DNA from: Bacillota bacterium
GTDB taxonomy: Bacteria > Bacillota > UBA4882 > UBA8346
Assembly (NCBI GenBank): GCA_003501365.1
Contig: DNPP01000365.1
Span: 1-6,032, forward strand
Length of the DNA stretch: 6,032 nt
Direction: 5' to 3'
Shown piece by piece: positions 1-5,368 of the stretch (position 1 is the first letter of the stretch; each line of letters begins with the position of its first letter). Made by a program: the position numbers and the translations under genes. The notes under the pieces are model-generated. The model saw only the letters and a list, made by a program, of their open reading frames with translations, was not told the origin of the DNA and searched no databases.

Positions 1-1010
1 TTGCTTTTGCCCCTGCTGTTTTTCAAGCAGCCAGGGCGTTGCGCAATTTTGCTGTTTTAGCGGAAATAGAAAAGCGCCCAGGAAAAGGCCTTAGTTTGTC
101 TGAAATCGAAGAGATATGCCACCTTAGCCACTATGGAGCAAGAGTACTCTGTGAGGCTGGTCTGGCTATTGGCTTACTTTATTTGGAGGAAGAAAGATAC
201 TTGCTAACAAAAACCGGCTGTTTTTTCATCTCCGATGAATTAACCGATGCAAACTGTGATTTTATAAACGATGTATGTTATCAGGGTTTGTTTAGCTTAG
301 AAGACTCTATCAGGAAAGGAAAACCGGAAGGATTGAATGTTTTTGGCAATTGGCCTACAGTTTACGAGGCGCTTTCACATCTGCCGCCAAAGGTACAGGA
401 AAGCTGGTTTAAGTTTGACCATTACTATTCTGATCAGGCATTTGAAAATGTTTTGTCTCATCTTTTCAAATTAAAGCCCTGCAAGATTCTTGATATTGGC
501 GGGAATACCGGCAAGTTCGCTTTTCAATGTCTGGGATATTCAAAAGATGTAGAGATAAGTATTATGGATCTGTCCGGTCAGCTTGCTATGGCAAAGAGGA
601 ATGCCATAAACGCCGGTTTCGATAAACGGATGTCGTTTATCGAGGCCAATGTATTGAACGAAAGCCAACTGATACCGGCAGGTTACGATGTCATCTGGAT
701 GAGCCAGTTTCTCGATTGTTTCTCCGACGACCAAATAATATCCATCCTTACGCGCTGCCGTAAAGCTATCGACGCCAATAGCAGGATTTGTATACTTGAG
801 CCTTTTTGGGACAGGCAGCAATTTAGGGCCTCGGCTTTTTCATTAATGATGATTTCGCTATATTTCACAACCATCGCGAACGGTAACAGTCAAATGTATC
901 ATTCACAAGTTTTTGAAGGATTCGTAAAAGCCACCGGGCTTAAAATTGAGAAACGGATCGATGGAATTGGGGTGTGTCATACCCTGTTAATTTGTAAAAC
1001 CCCCTCTTAA
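1..1010 (+). CDS. SAM-dependent methyltransferase, 5'-truncated by window edge
   Basis: The reading frame is open from the first bases of the window, so the true start lies upstream. The TTG at 39 is only the first in-frame start-like codon and has no Shine-Dalgarno sequence. The visible N-terminal part (reading AVFQAARALRNFAVL, then an LSLSEIEEICHLS helix-turn-helix-like segment) resembles the winged-helix dimerisation domain of the acetylserotonin/hydroxyindole O-methyltransferase-like family. The second half carries a class I Rossmann methyltransferase core: motif I ILDIGGNTG is coded at about 483-509, the acidic motif II SIMDLSGQ near 559-582, and the motif IV-like region VIWMSQFLDCF near 690-722. 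It probably transfers a methyl group from S-adenosylmethionine to a small molecule in the cytoplasm; the substrate cannot be told from the sequence. It ends at TAA 1008-1010 and converges on nikR across 82 bp with no clear terminator. Family assignment is firm, substrate unknown. Confidence 0.85.
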   Translation, partial: AFAPAVFQAARALRNFAVLAEIEKRPGKGLSLSEIEEICHLSHYGARVLCEAGLAIGLLYLEEERYLLTKTGCFFISDELTDANCDFINDVCYQGLFSLEDSIRKGKPEGLNVFGNWPTVYEALSHLPPKVQESWFKFDHYYSDQAFENVLSHLFKLKPCKILDIGGNTGKFAFQCLGYSKDVEISIMDLSGQLAMAKRNAINAGFDKRMSFIEANVLNESQLIPAGYDVIWMSQFLDCFSDDQIISILTRCRKAIDANSRICILEPFWDRQQFRASAFSLMMISLYFTTIANGNSQMYHSQVFEGFVKATGLKIEKRIDGIGVCHTLLICKTPS

Positions 1011-1092
1011 AATATCCGATTCTGCAGAGTTGAACCGGTAGCTAATACTCTTTTTAGAGTGATCACAAAGATATTCTCAAATTCCAACAAAA

Positions 1093-1512
1093 TCATAAAT
1101 TCTCCCCCGTAGTCGTGGCCACCAACTTGCAGTGTTTAACTCCCTTTAAACTGCTAAGTCTACCGGCAATGGCTTGTATTTCAACCTTTTCTCCTCTTAC
1201 TACCATTACTTCCAGGCAATTATGGGCATCCAAATGCACATGCAAAACGGAGACAATTTTTTCGTGGTATTGGTGTTGTAAATCCGTCACCCGGTCCGCC
1301 ATTTCCCTTAAATGATGGTTATAGACCAATGTGATGGTACCGACCGATTCTCCCACGTCTTTACGCCATTCATCCTCCACCAAGCTTTCCCGAATCAAAT
1401 CGCGAATGGCCTCTGAACGGTTGGTATATCCTTTGCTTTCAATCAATCGATCAAATTGAACCAATAACTTTTCCTCAATCGAAACTCCAATTCGCTGTAA
1501 TTCAGATTCCAT
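1093..1512 (-). CDS. nikR: Nickel-responsive transcriptional regulator NikR
   Basis: A 139-residue protein of normal NikR length. Residues 1-48 form a ribbon-helix-helix DNA-binding domain (RIGVSIEEKLL strand, then two helices with GYTNRSEAIRDLIRESL). Residues 55-135 form the ACT-like metal-binding and tetramerisation domain. The four nickel ligands of E. coli NikR (His76, His87, His89, Cys95) are matched by His80, His91, His93 and Cys99, a constant offset of four, so high-affinity Ni2+ binding is expected. The ATG at 1512 has a GGAGG seven bases upstream. The gene is last in the minus-strand transporter block, 44 bp after nikO, and also has its own promoter and a large dyad over its start, suggesting autoregulation. 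Known NikR proteins bind DNA when loaded with Ni2+ and usually repress nickel uptake. Whether this one also controls the upstream transporter is not visible; no second copy of the dyad was seen near nikM. Confidence 0.95.
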   Translation of the reverse strand: MESELQRIGVSIEEKLLVQFDRLIESKGYTNRSEAIRDLIRESLVEDEWRKDVGESVGTITLVYNHHLREMADRVTDLQHQYHEKIVSVLHVHLDAHNCLEVMVVRGEKVEIQAIAGRLSSLKGVKHCKLVATTTGENL

Positions 1513-1542
1513 GGGTTAACCTCCAACGTTGAGTATTAACCC
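1513..1542 (-). promoter_or_regulatory. Probable NikR autoregulatory operator (30-bp dyad)
   Basis: The plus strand reads GGGTTAA at 1513-1519 and TTAACCC at 1536-1542, perfect inverted repeats separated by exactly 16 bases. Centred on the same axis (1527/1528) is an 8-bp palindrome, CAACGTTG at 1524-1531. In all, 11 base pairs of the 30-bp element are symmetric. The best-known NikR operator, at E. coli nikABCDE, is two 6-bp half-sites separated by 16 bp (GTATGA-N16-TCATAC). The spacing matches here although the half-site sequence differs. The element covers the predicted transcription start, the Shine-Dalgarno and touches the start codon of nikR, so bound protein would block initiation. Binding by NikR is inference from geometry and position. 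Confidence 0.6.
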
Positions 1543-1544
1543 CT

Positions 1545-1553
1545 ATTATATCA
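1545..1553 (-). promoter_or_regulatory. Extended -10 promoter of nikR
   Basis: On the minus strand the bases read TGATATAAT, a match to the extended -10 consensus TGnTATAAT, just after the end of nikO. No good -35 lies at 16-18 bp; TTGGAC occurs 21 bp upstream, which is too far, but extended -10 promoters can work without one. Transcription would start near 1538, inside the left half-site of the dyad, giving a leader of roughly 25 nt. This would let nikR be expressed separately from the transporter operon. Confidence 0.5.
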
Positions 1554-1556
1554 AAA

Positions 1557-2288
1557 TCAAATTAAGTTTACGTCCAAAAGTAGTTGATCATCGGCAAATA
1601 TTTCTTCGGACTTCCCAATTGTTTCGATTGTGTGCTGCTCATTCATCACGATAACTCGATCCGCAAAGTTTTTAGCCATTCCCAGATCATGGACGGCAAT
1701 CACGATGGTGGTTCCATTCCGGTTCAGCTCATCGAGTCTGGTTAAGAACCACTTTTTAGTTCTTGGATCCAGGCTATTGGTCGGTTCATCCAGCAATAAT
1801 ACTTCGGGATTGTAGACGGTAACCGCCGCCAAAGCCACTTTTTTCTTTTCTCCGCCGCTTAAGCGATACGGCGGCCGTTCTTTCAATTCCTCAATGTCAA
1901 AATCTTTTAATGTAGCATGAACCCTTTTTATTGAATTATCAAGGGTTAAACCCATCTGAAGCGGAGCAAAGGCAATTTCATCAAAAACGCTGGAACAAAA
2001 AAGCTGAGTATCGGAGTCCTGAAATACAAATCCGACTTTTTTCCGGAATTCGTATGGATTAGCATTCAAGTTGCTTTCATTGAGGACTTGGCCAAACGCT
2101 TGAATTACTCCACCCGTTGGAAAAATCAATCCGTTCAGCAGTTTAAGCAAAGTCGATTTTCCACAACCATTCGCCCCTAAGACGATTAACTTTTCTCCTT
2201 TGGAAACAGACAGATTGATGTTTGCCAAGGCGGATACTGATTTAAGATAACTATAGGAAACATGATCCAAGCTGTAAATAACGCCCAT
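1557..2288 (-). CDS. cbiO/nikO: ECF nickel/cobalt transporter ATP-binding protein
   Basis: ATPase of an energy-coupling-factor metal importer; it hydrolyses ATP on the cytoplasmic face to drive uptake through NikQ and NikM. All ABC motifs are present (numbering from the ATG at 2288, 243 residues): Walker A GANGCGKST at 38-46, Q-loop in FQDSDTQLF near 90, signature LSGGE at 143-147, Walker B LLLDE at 164-168, D-loop SLD, and switch histidine in VHDL at 200. The FQDSDTQLF variant is typical of CbiO/EcfA ATPases. A longer reading from TTG at 2309 is rejected because the AAGGAG Shine-Dalgarno, nine bases before the ATG, would lie inside it. It starts 39 bp after the nikQ stop and ends 44 bp before nikR. 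With a single ATPase gene the complex is expected to be a homodimer. Metal specificity is set by NikM, not by this protein. Confidence 0.95.
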   Translation of the reverse strand: MGVIYSLDHVSYSYLKSVSALANINLSVSKGEKLIVLGANGCGKSTLLKLLNGLIFPTGGVIQAFGQVLNESNLNANPYEFRKKVGFVFQDSDTQLFCSSVFDEIAFAPLQMGLTLDNSIKRVHATLKDFDIEELKERPPYRLSGGEKKKVALAAVTVYNPEVLLLDEPTNSLDPRTKKWFLTRLDELNRNGTTIVIAVHDLGMAKNFADRVIVMNEQHTIETIGKSEEIFADDQLLLDVNLI

Positions 2289-2327
2289 AAGCCAGTGCTC
2301 CTTATTCAATTCTTAGATTTCCCGACA

Positions 2328-3248
2328 TTATAATAGTTTCAACCGGTATTTGAACATTAATAGTAATACCATGTTTGCCATCAACCATAAATAATCAATG
2401 ATACGCATGTGAAACCGGTTCATGGTTTTGACTTCCCCGGTGTATCCTCTGGAAATCATCGCCTGATAGACTTCATCGCCCATTACAGTGGTTCGTATCA
2501 ATAGGTTACCCATAGTATTGGCCACAAAACGGCGTCCATCCCCGGAGACGCTTTTACTTTTGCCCAGGCTCCTGCTCTTTCGGGCTATGAATAGATCGGC
2601 AGCCATTTCTAATCCTAAAAAAATATAACGGTGCGCCATTTCCAGTGTTACTACAAATGGCGCGGGGATCTTGACAGCCTTTAAGGATTTCAACAATTCG
2701 GCCCATTTCGTGGTCGCTGTCAATAGATAAATCAGCGAAATCGAAGTAAACGAACGCAGCACCATTAGACTGGCGCCGAAACCGCCCTGCTTCGTAATAT
2801 ATAGATGTTTCGATAGCTGCCATAGGGGATCGCCGGGAGTAACCAGATTAAACAATGACGGCAAAACGACAACCCCGGTAAATAAAACCGACATGACGAG
2901 CACCCGCCGCAAATACCGGATGAGCGGCATTTGGGAACAAACCGCCAATATCAGAATATAGCCAATCATCACCGTAAGCGCTGAAATCGTTCTGAACAGA
3001 TTGGAAATAATAATCAAACCCAGAAAAGAAATTATTTTAACGCGCGGGTCCAATAATTGCAGCAATCCTTTTTTTCGGGTAATCTCTTCGCTGTAAAACA
3101 AGTCGTTGAAAATCGTTTGAATATCCAAGATAGTTTTTTCGGCAAAATTTTTCATGATTTGTGGAAAGCCTTCCCCGTCATCTGAACTGTAGGTTAAAAA
3201 TAACATGACTGTTTCGATTGCAATAATCAAATATTTAATACATCCCAT
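2328..3248 (-). CDS. cbiQ/nikQ: ECF transporter T component (CbiQ/NikQ)
   Basis: Transmembrane coupling subunit that links the ATPase to the substrate-binding NikM. From the longest frame (306 residues), the CbiQ core begins around residue 53 (SEEITRKKGLLQLLDPRVKI), followed by hydrophobic spans near 71-88, 92-105, 115-132 and 160-178 and a final one near 285-299. The coupling-helix motifs that contact the ATPase are ARKS at 222-225 and SRG at 266-268, corresponding to the two Ala-Arg-Gly-like motifs of T components. The start is uncertain. The ATG at 3248 gives an extra N-terminal hydrophobic segment, but its best purine tract (AGGGGA) lies about 13 bases upstream inside a terminator-like hairpin. 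The ATG at 3155 (MKNFAEKT, 275 residues) is closer to the usual family length, also with a poorly spaced GGGGAAGG. The longer form is given as the outer limit. The 90-bp gap to nikN holds that hairpin. Confidence 0.9.
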   Translation of the reverse strand: MGCIKYLIIAIETVMLFLTYSSDDGEGFPQIMKNFAEKTILDIQTIFNDLFYSEEITRKKGLLQLLDPRVKIISFLGLIIISNLFRTISALTVMIGYILILAVCSQMPLIRYLRRVLVMSVLFTGVVVLPSLFNLVTPGDPLWQLSKHLYITKQGGFGASLMVLRSFTSISLIYLLTATTKWAELLKSLKAVKIPAPFVVTLEMAHRYIFLGLEMAADLFIARKSRSLGKSKSVSGDGRRFVANTMGNLLIRTTVMGDEVYQAMISRGYTGEVKTMNRFHMRIIDYLWLMANMVLLLMFKYRLKLL

Positions 3249-3255
3249 TTAAAGG

Positions 3256-3288
3256 AAAAAATCCCCTCATTATCTTTTAAGGGGATTT
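3256..3288 (-). terminator. Terminator-like hairpin between nikN and nikQ
   Basis: On the minus strand AAATCCCCT (3288-3280) pairs perfectly with AGGGGATTT (3267-3259) around a 12-base loop, and three more T residues follow, giving a run of six. This is a short intrinsic terminator or attenuator shape. It lies inside an otherwise continuous operon, so it probably causes partial termination, or protects the 3' end of a processed nikMN transcript, rather than ending the unit. Confidence 0.55.
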
Positions 3289-3338
3289 ATTAAGAGTAAA
3301 AGAAATCGGATAAACGTTAACTTATTTTAAATCGATAA

Positions 3339-3656
3339 TTAGACCGTCTTTTCTTTCTTTTCCGGCACTAATTTGGCTATCAGCCAAAAGATGAGAGCGA
3401 TAGCGGCAATACCAACAATCGCCGACAAAATGTAGCCCAGAGCCGACTGCAAAAAGTTCTTGTCAAAACCGGATATTCCATAATCCGGCAAAACATTTTT
3501 AATTACTTCATTAAAATGACTCATTCCTTGCGGAATAAAGCCGACTTTTTCTTTTATTTCATCAAGGCCCCACTCTCCCCAAGCAGAACCGGGGGCCAAT
3601 AAACCCAATGGAGTGAGAATAATTAGTACAATAAAACCGATGATACTTTTCCTCAT
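3339..3656 (-). CDS. nikN: NikN-like PDGLE-domain membrane subunit
   Basis: Small (105-residue) membrane protein that accompanies NikM in nickel/cobalt ECF importers. It has a hydrophobic N-terminal segment at about 4-22, an extracytoplasmic stretch with LLAPGSAWGEWG (19-30) and PDYGISG (57-63, the position of the PDGLE motif that names the family), then a second membrane segment at about 73-95 and a positively charged C-terminal tail. In characterised NikMN and CbiMN systems the small subunit is needed for metal uptake by the M component. Its ATG overlaps the nikM stop by four bases (ATGA), so the two are translationally coupled, fitting a fixed ratio of the two subunits. A G-rich Shine-Dalgarno lies in the nikM 3' end. 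Family membership is clear from the two-helix layout and partner; the PDGLE motif itself is diverged. Confidence 0.85.
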   Translation of the reverse strand: MRKSIIGFIVLIILTPLGLLAPGSAWGEWGLDEIKEKVGFIPQGMSHFNEVIKNVLPDYGISGFDKNFLQSALGYILSAIVGIAAIALIFWLIAKLVPEKKEKTV

Positions 3657-4345
3657 TGCTCTACCCCCCGCAGATTACCAGATGCCCGGTACAAAATATT
3701 CTCCTCACCCACCCGTTGCAGATAAAAGACGACCAATCCGGTGATCACGGCCTCCACAATCCCGGCGATTGTCAAATGCGCAAATAACATTGCCGGAATC
3801 GCCAAATTCAAGCCATAAGGAAAATATAGGGCAGTGCCGTTGGCGGCGTGAAACAGCAATGGCTGTAATCCAAGCTCGGTACCTGCAGCCAACGCCGCGC
3901 AGTTAATGCCTATATAAGCACCGATGGCTGCGGCGATCGCCTTATTGGCTTTCAATTTTACAATCAGTAAATAAATCAGATAACCGACAAACGGCGCCAC
4001 GAAAGCCATATTGAAACAATTTGCTCCCAATGCCAATACGCCGCCATCCCCAAACAGTAAGGACTGAATAATTAAAGCAATCGAAACCGATATCGTAGCC
4101 GCCCACGGCCCCAAAGTAACCGCCAACAAGGTAGCCCCAATGGCATGAGCTGTGGTCCCATCGGGAATAGGAACATTAAACATCATGATAATAAAGGAAA
4201 ACGCTGCTCCCATGGCCATCATCGGTATGTTCTTCTTATCCAAGATTTTAGCAACCTTTTTACTGGCAACAGCCCAGATTGGCAGCATAACTGCCCCCAT
4301 CACTCCACAAGTCTGGGGACTTAAGTATCCTTCCGGTATGTGCAT
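3653..4345 (-). CDS. cbiM/nikM: ECF nickel/cobalt substrate-binding membrane protein
   Basis: S component that captures the metal ion at the outer face of the membrane. It is 230 residues with about seven hydrophobic spans. The N-terminus MHIPEGYLSP is the family hallmark. In the NikM2 structure the metal is held by the Met1 amino group, His2 and His67; here His2 and His67 (in PDGTTAHAIG, 61-70) are at the identical positions. MMFNVPIPDGTT and FGDGGVLALGANCFNMAF are conserved NikM segments. The N-terminus is closer to nickel-type (MHIPDGYLSP) than cobalt-type CbiM (MHIMEGFLPP-like), so Ni2+ is the better guess, but the upstream cobalamin riboswitch argues for Co2+. The start is certain because Met1-His2 is required for metal binding, and GGAGG sits seven bases upstream. 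First intact gene of the operon, about 420 bp downstream of the riboswitch terminator. Confidence 0.93.
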   Translation of the reverse strand: MHIPEGYLSPQTCGVMGAVMLPIWAVASKKVAKILDKKNIPMMAMGAAFSFIIMMFNVPIPDGTTAHAIGATLLAVTLGPWAATISVSIALIIQSLLFGDGGVLALGANCFNMAFVAPFVGYLIYLLIVKLKANKAIAAAIGAYIGINCAALAAGTELGLQPLLFHAANGTALYFPYGLNLAIPAMLFAHLTIAGIVEAVITGLVVFYLQRVGEENILYRASGNLRGVEQ

Positions 4346-4356
4346 TAAAATCCCTC

Positions 4357-4383
4357 CGTGCTATAAATTTTTAATTCGTGCTA
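4357..4383. repeat. Direct repeat CGTGCTA x2, 20-bp period, before nikM
   Basis: CGTGCTA occurs at 4357-4363 and again at 4377-4383 with an AT-rich spacer. On the coding (minus) strand this is TAGCACG twice, the proximal copy running into the nikM Shine-Dalgarno. The 20-bp period is roughly two helical turns, so a regulator could bind both copies on one face. It may equally be chance; no known operator is recognised. Confidence 0.25.
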
Positions 4384-4582
4384 CAACATTTCTCTAAAAA
4401 TAATCGTTTTCCTTCTAATTTTTGAATATTTTTAGAATCCATAAATAAAATATTTTTGATAGCCTCAATAAGGGTAACACAAGTATTAAAATATTATTCT
4501 TCTCTGTCTGCTTCTCATTAGATTCTATCGCGTACTTGATACTATAATCCCAATCATCTTGCATTCTCCATAAACAAGTTAA
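4371..4582 (-). pseudogene. Degraded, frameshifted coding remnant of unknown family
   Basis: After the TGA that ends the ATPase fragment, the same frame continues to look like protein (WRMQDDWDYSIKYAIESNEK, from about 4570) as far as about 4490. The protein-like signal then moves to another frame (NTCVTLIEAIKNILFMDSKN, 4487 downwards), ending LEKCCSTN at TAA 4373-4371. Joining the two halves by one frameshift near 4487 gives a charged, helical C-terminal-looking piece of about 65 residues. I do not recognise the family, and it is not the rest of an ABC ATPase. It may be the tail of a neighbouring gene fused to the ATPase remnant by a deletion. No Shine-Dalgarno was seen for the internal ATG at 4564. 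Confidence 0.4.
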
Positions 4583-4747
4583 TCAATGTCGGTGCTTTGG
4601 TAGCAGGATAGCTCTAAACAAAGTGGTTTTTCCCAATCCGTTCGGACCGATAATACCAACGCTCTCACCCTGGAAAACCACAAAATTCAAACTATTTAAG
4701 ACTCTTTTTTTGCTATTTGAATGTTGATAAATGCCGAATTGATTCAC
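4583..4747 (-). pseudogene. Truncated CbiO-like ABC ATPase fragment
   Basis: A 54-codon frame from GTG 4747 to TGA 4583 encodes only the first part of an ABC ATPase: SKKRVLNSLNFVVFQGESVG, then Walker A GPNGLGKTT at residues 34-42, then LFRAIL and a stop a few residues later. Intact CbiO-type proteins are about 240-280 residues and need a Q-loop, signature and Walker B, all absent. The usual N-terminal strand before the YxH/YPNG segment is also mostly missing, so both ends appear lost. AAAGGGGA abuts the GTG, too close for a normal ribosome site. The fragment directly follows the riboswitch terminator, which suggests that the riboswitch once controlled this ATPase gene or an operon containing it. 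The nikO copy at 1557-2288 is a different, intact gene. Confidence 0.75.
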
Positions 4748-4763
4748 TCCCCTTTTAGTGAAT

Positions 4764-4805
4764 AAAAAAAGCCCGCAAATACAGCATATAGCTATACTCG
4801 CAGAC
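4764..4805 (-). terminator. Intrinsic terminator of the cobalamin riboswitch
   Basis: On the minus strand GTCTGCGAGTATAGC (4805-4791) pairs along all 15 positions, counting G-U pairs, with GCTGTATTTGCGGGC (4785-4771) around a five-base loop, followed by seven T residues (4770-4764). Its position just after the riboswitch makes it the likely off-switch: when cobalamin is bound, transcription of the downstream metal transporter would stop here. Confidence 0.85.
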
Positions 4806-4829
4806 TTTACCGTTATCCACTGAATATTG

Positions 4830-4995
4830 ATACCTTAAGGCAGGTCTTCAGACTTACGTGTCTTCGCTTACCTTCGCCTTCCCGGGATTTTGTCCAGTGG
4901 CATTTGGAAGGTTCACTCTCCGTATACGGCGATGGGTTCGTCGAGGATTCTCACCCCGTTCCTTATTCTCCGATCGATTACCGATCGGCACCTTG
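4830..4995 (-). ncRNA. Cobalamin (B12) riboswitch
   Basis: Read on the minus strand, the segment shows the conserved cobalamin riboswitch elements in order: AAGGTGCC near 4994-4987, AATAAGGAACGGGGTGAGAATCC-type core near 4966-4944 (GGTGAGAATCC matching the GGTGnnAATCC element), GCCACTGG near 4901-4894, GGGAAGGCGAAGG near 4884-4872, and the B12 box AAGTCTGAAGACCTGCCTT ending near 4837. The loop sequence CCACTG (L5, 4900-4895) is complementary to CAGTGG at 4822-4817, which can form the L5-L13 kissing loop that joins the sensor to the expression platform. The 15-bp terminator follows at once. This architecture normally lowers expression of cobalamin synthesis, B12 uptake or cobalt transport genes when adenosylcobalamin is plentiful. 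Its first intact downstream gene is nikM. Confidence 0.93.
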
Positions 4996-5010
4996 AAGAT
5001 TATTTAATTT

Positions 5011-5039
5011 ATTGTAAGTTGAATGATACAAAATGTCAA
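5011..5039 (-). promoter_or_regulatory. Sigma-70/SigA promoter driving the riboswitch and nik operon
   Basis: On the minus strand a perfect -35 TTGACA (5039-5034) is separated by exactly 17 bp from a near-perfect -10 TACAAT (5016-5011). Transcription should start near 5004, about ten bases before the riboswitch core. Just upstream of the -35 is a 10-bp palindrome, AACAATTGTT (5041-5050), of unknown meaning. Confidence 0.85.
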
Positions 5040-5149
5040 TAACAATTGTTTTTATAAGCAAAGAAGTTTTATTTAATATCCCCGCGTTATATTTCTCATA
5101 AACCCAATATTGACACGGTTTGGCAAAAATGATTCCTAAAAGGATTCCC

Positions 5150-5186
5150 AAAAACAAAAATTCGACGGTCTAAAGTACCGTCGAAT
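5150..5186 (-). terminator. Intrinsic terminator downstream of the tRNA fragment
   Basis: ATTCGACGGT (plus, 5160-5169) and ACCGTCGAAT (5177-5186) form a perfect 10-bp stem with a seven-base loop. Reading on the minus strand, TTTTGTTTTT follows the stem. It lies 14 bases after the CCA end of the tRNA fragment, as expected for the original terminator of a tRNA gene, and separates that gene from the riboswitch promoter. Confidence 0.8.
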
Positions 5187-5199
5187 CTACATTTTTAAA

Positions 5200-5230
5200 T
5201 GGTCGGGAGACAGGATTTGAACCTACGGCC
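5200..5230 (-). pseudogene. tRNA 3'-end fragment (probably tRNA-Pro), att-site scar
   Basis: The minus strand reads a T-arm with GGTTCAAATCC, then the acceptor strand TCTCCCG, discriminator A and an encoded CCA (5202-5200). The acceptor strand implies a 5' partner CGGGAGA, typical of proline tRNAs. Upstream no anticodon arm, D-arm or 5' acceptor strand can be found; the DNA becomes AT-rich. A bare 3' tRNA half with its terminator is the usual mark of integration by a tyrosine-recombinase element, which carries a copy of the tRNA 3' end and leaves a duplicate at the far end. Amino-acid identity is moderately supported; that it is not a whole tRNA gene is clear. Confidence 0.7.
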
Positions 5231-5368
5231 ATACGATGTTTTCTAATATTTTATAGTCGAAATTGTCGAAAAATCCCTATTAAAACTGATATGTTAATTT
5301 TTTCTAATCGAATCAAATCGATAAGAATCGGGAATATAGCACGGCAATTGAACGTCAAAATGTTGTTC
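5231..5368. other. AT-rich spacer with phased AATCG repeats
   Basis: No credible gene lies here. AATCG occurs at 5306, 5316 and 5326, exactly ten bases apart, and TCGAAA occurs at 5257 and 5266. TTTTCTAAT is repeated at 5239 and 5300. Next to a tRNA-end attachment scar, such helically phased repeats could be arm-type recombinase or excisionase sites, but this is conjecture. Short plus-strand frames through this stretch run into the terminator and are not convincing. Confidence 0.3.

Noticed and set aside
1046..1061. Small hairpin ACTCT-TTTT-AGAGT between the methyltransferase and nikR
   Set aside because: Only a 5-bp AT-rich stem with no T run on either strand; too weak to call a terminator.
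1942..1956. GGGTTAAACCC inside nikO, resembling the nikR dyad arms
   Set aside because: The arms lack the 16-bp spacing and lie in well-conserved coding sequence; likely chance.
2289..2309. TTG start for nikO adding seven residues
   Set aside because: The added codons contain the AAGGAG that is correctly spaced for the ATG at 2288, so this is the ribosome site rather than coding.
5131..5149. GATTCC direct repeat (5131 and 5143)
   Set aside because: Two 6-mers in a low-complexity stretch with no link to a promoter or gene start.
5200..5290. A complete tRNA gene on the minus strand
   Set aside because: Only the T-arm and acceptor 3' strand can be matched; there is no 5' partner CGGGAGA, D-arm or anticodon stem in the AT-rich DNA upstream.
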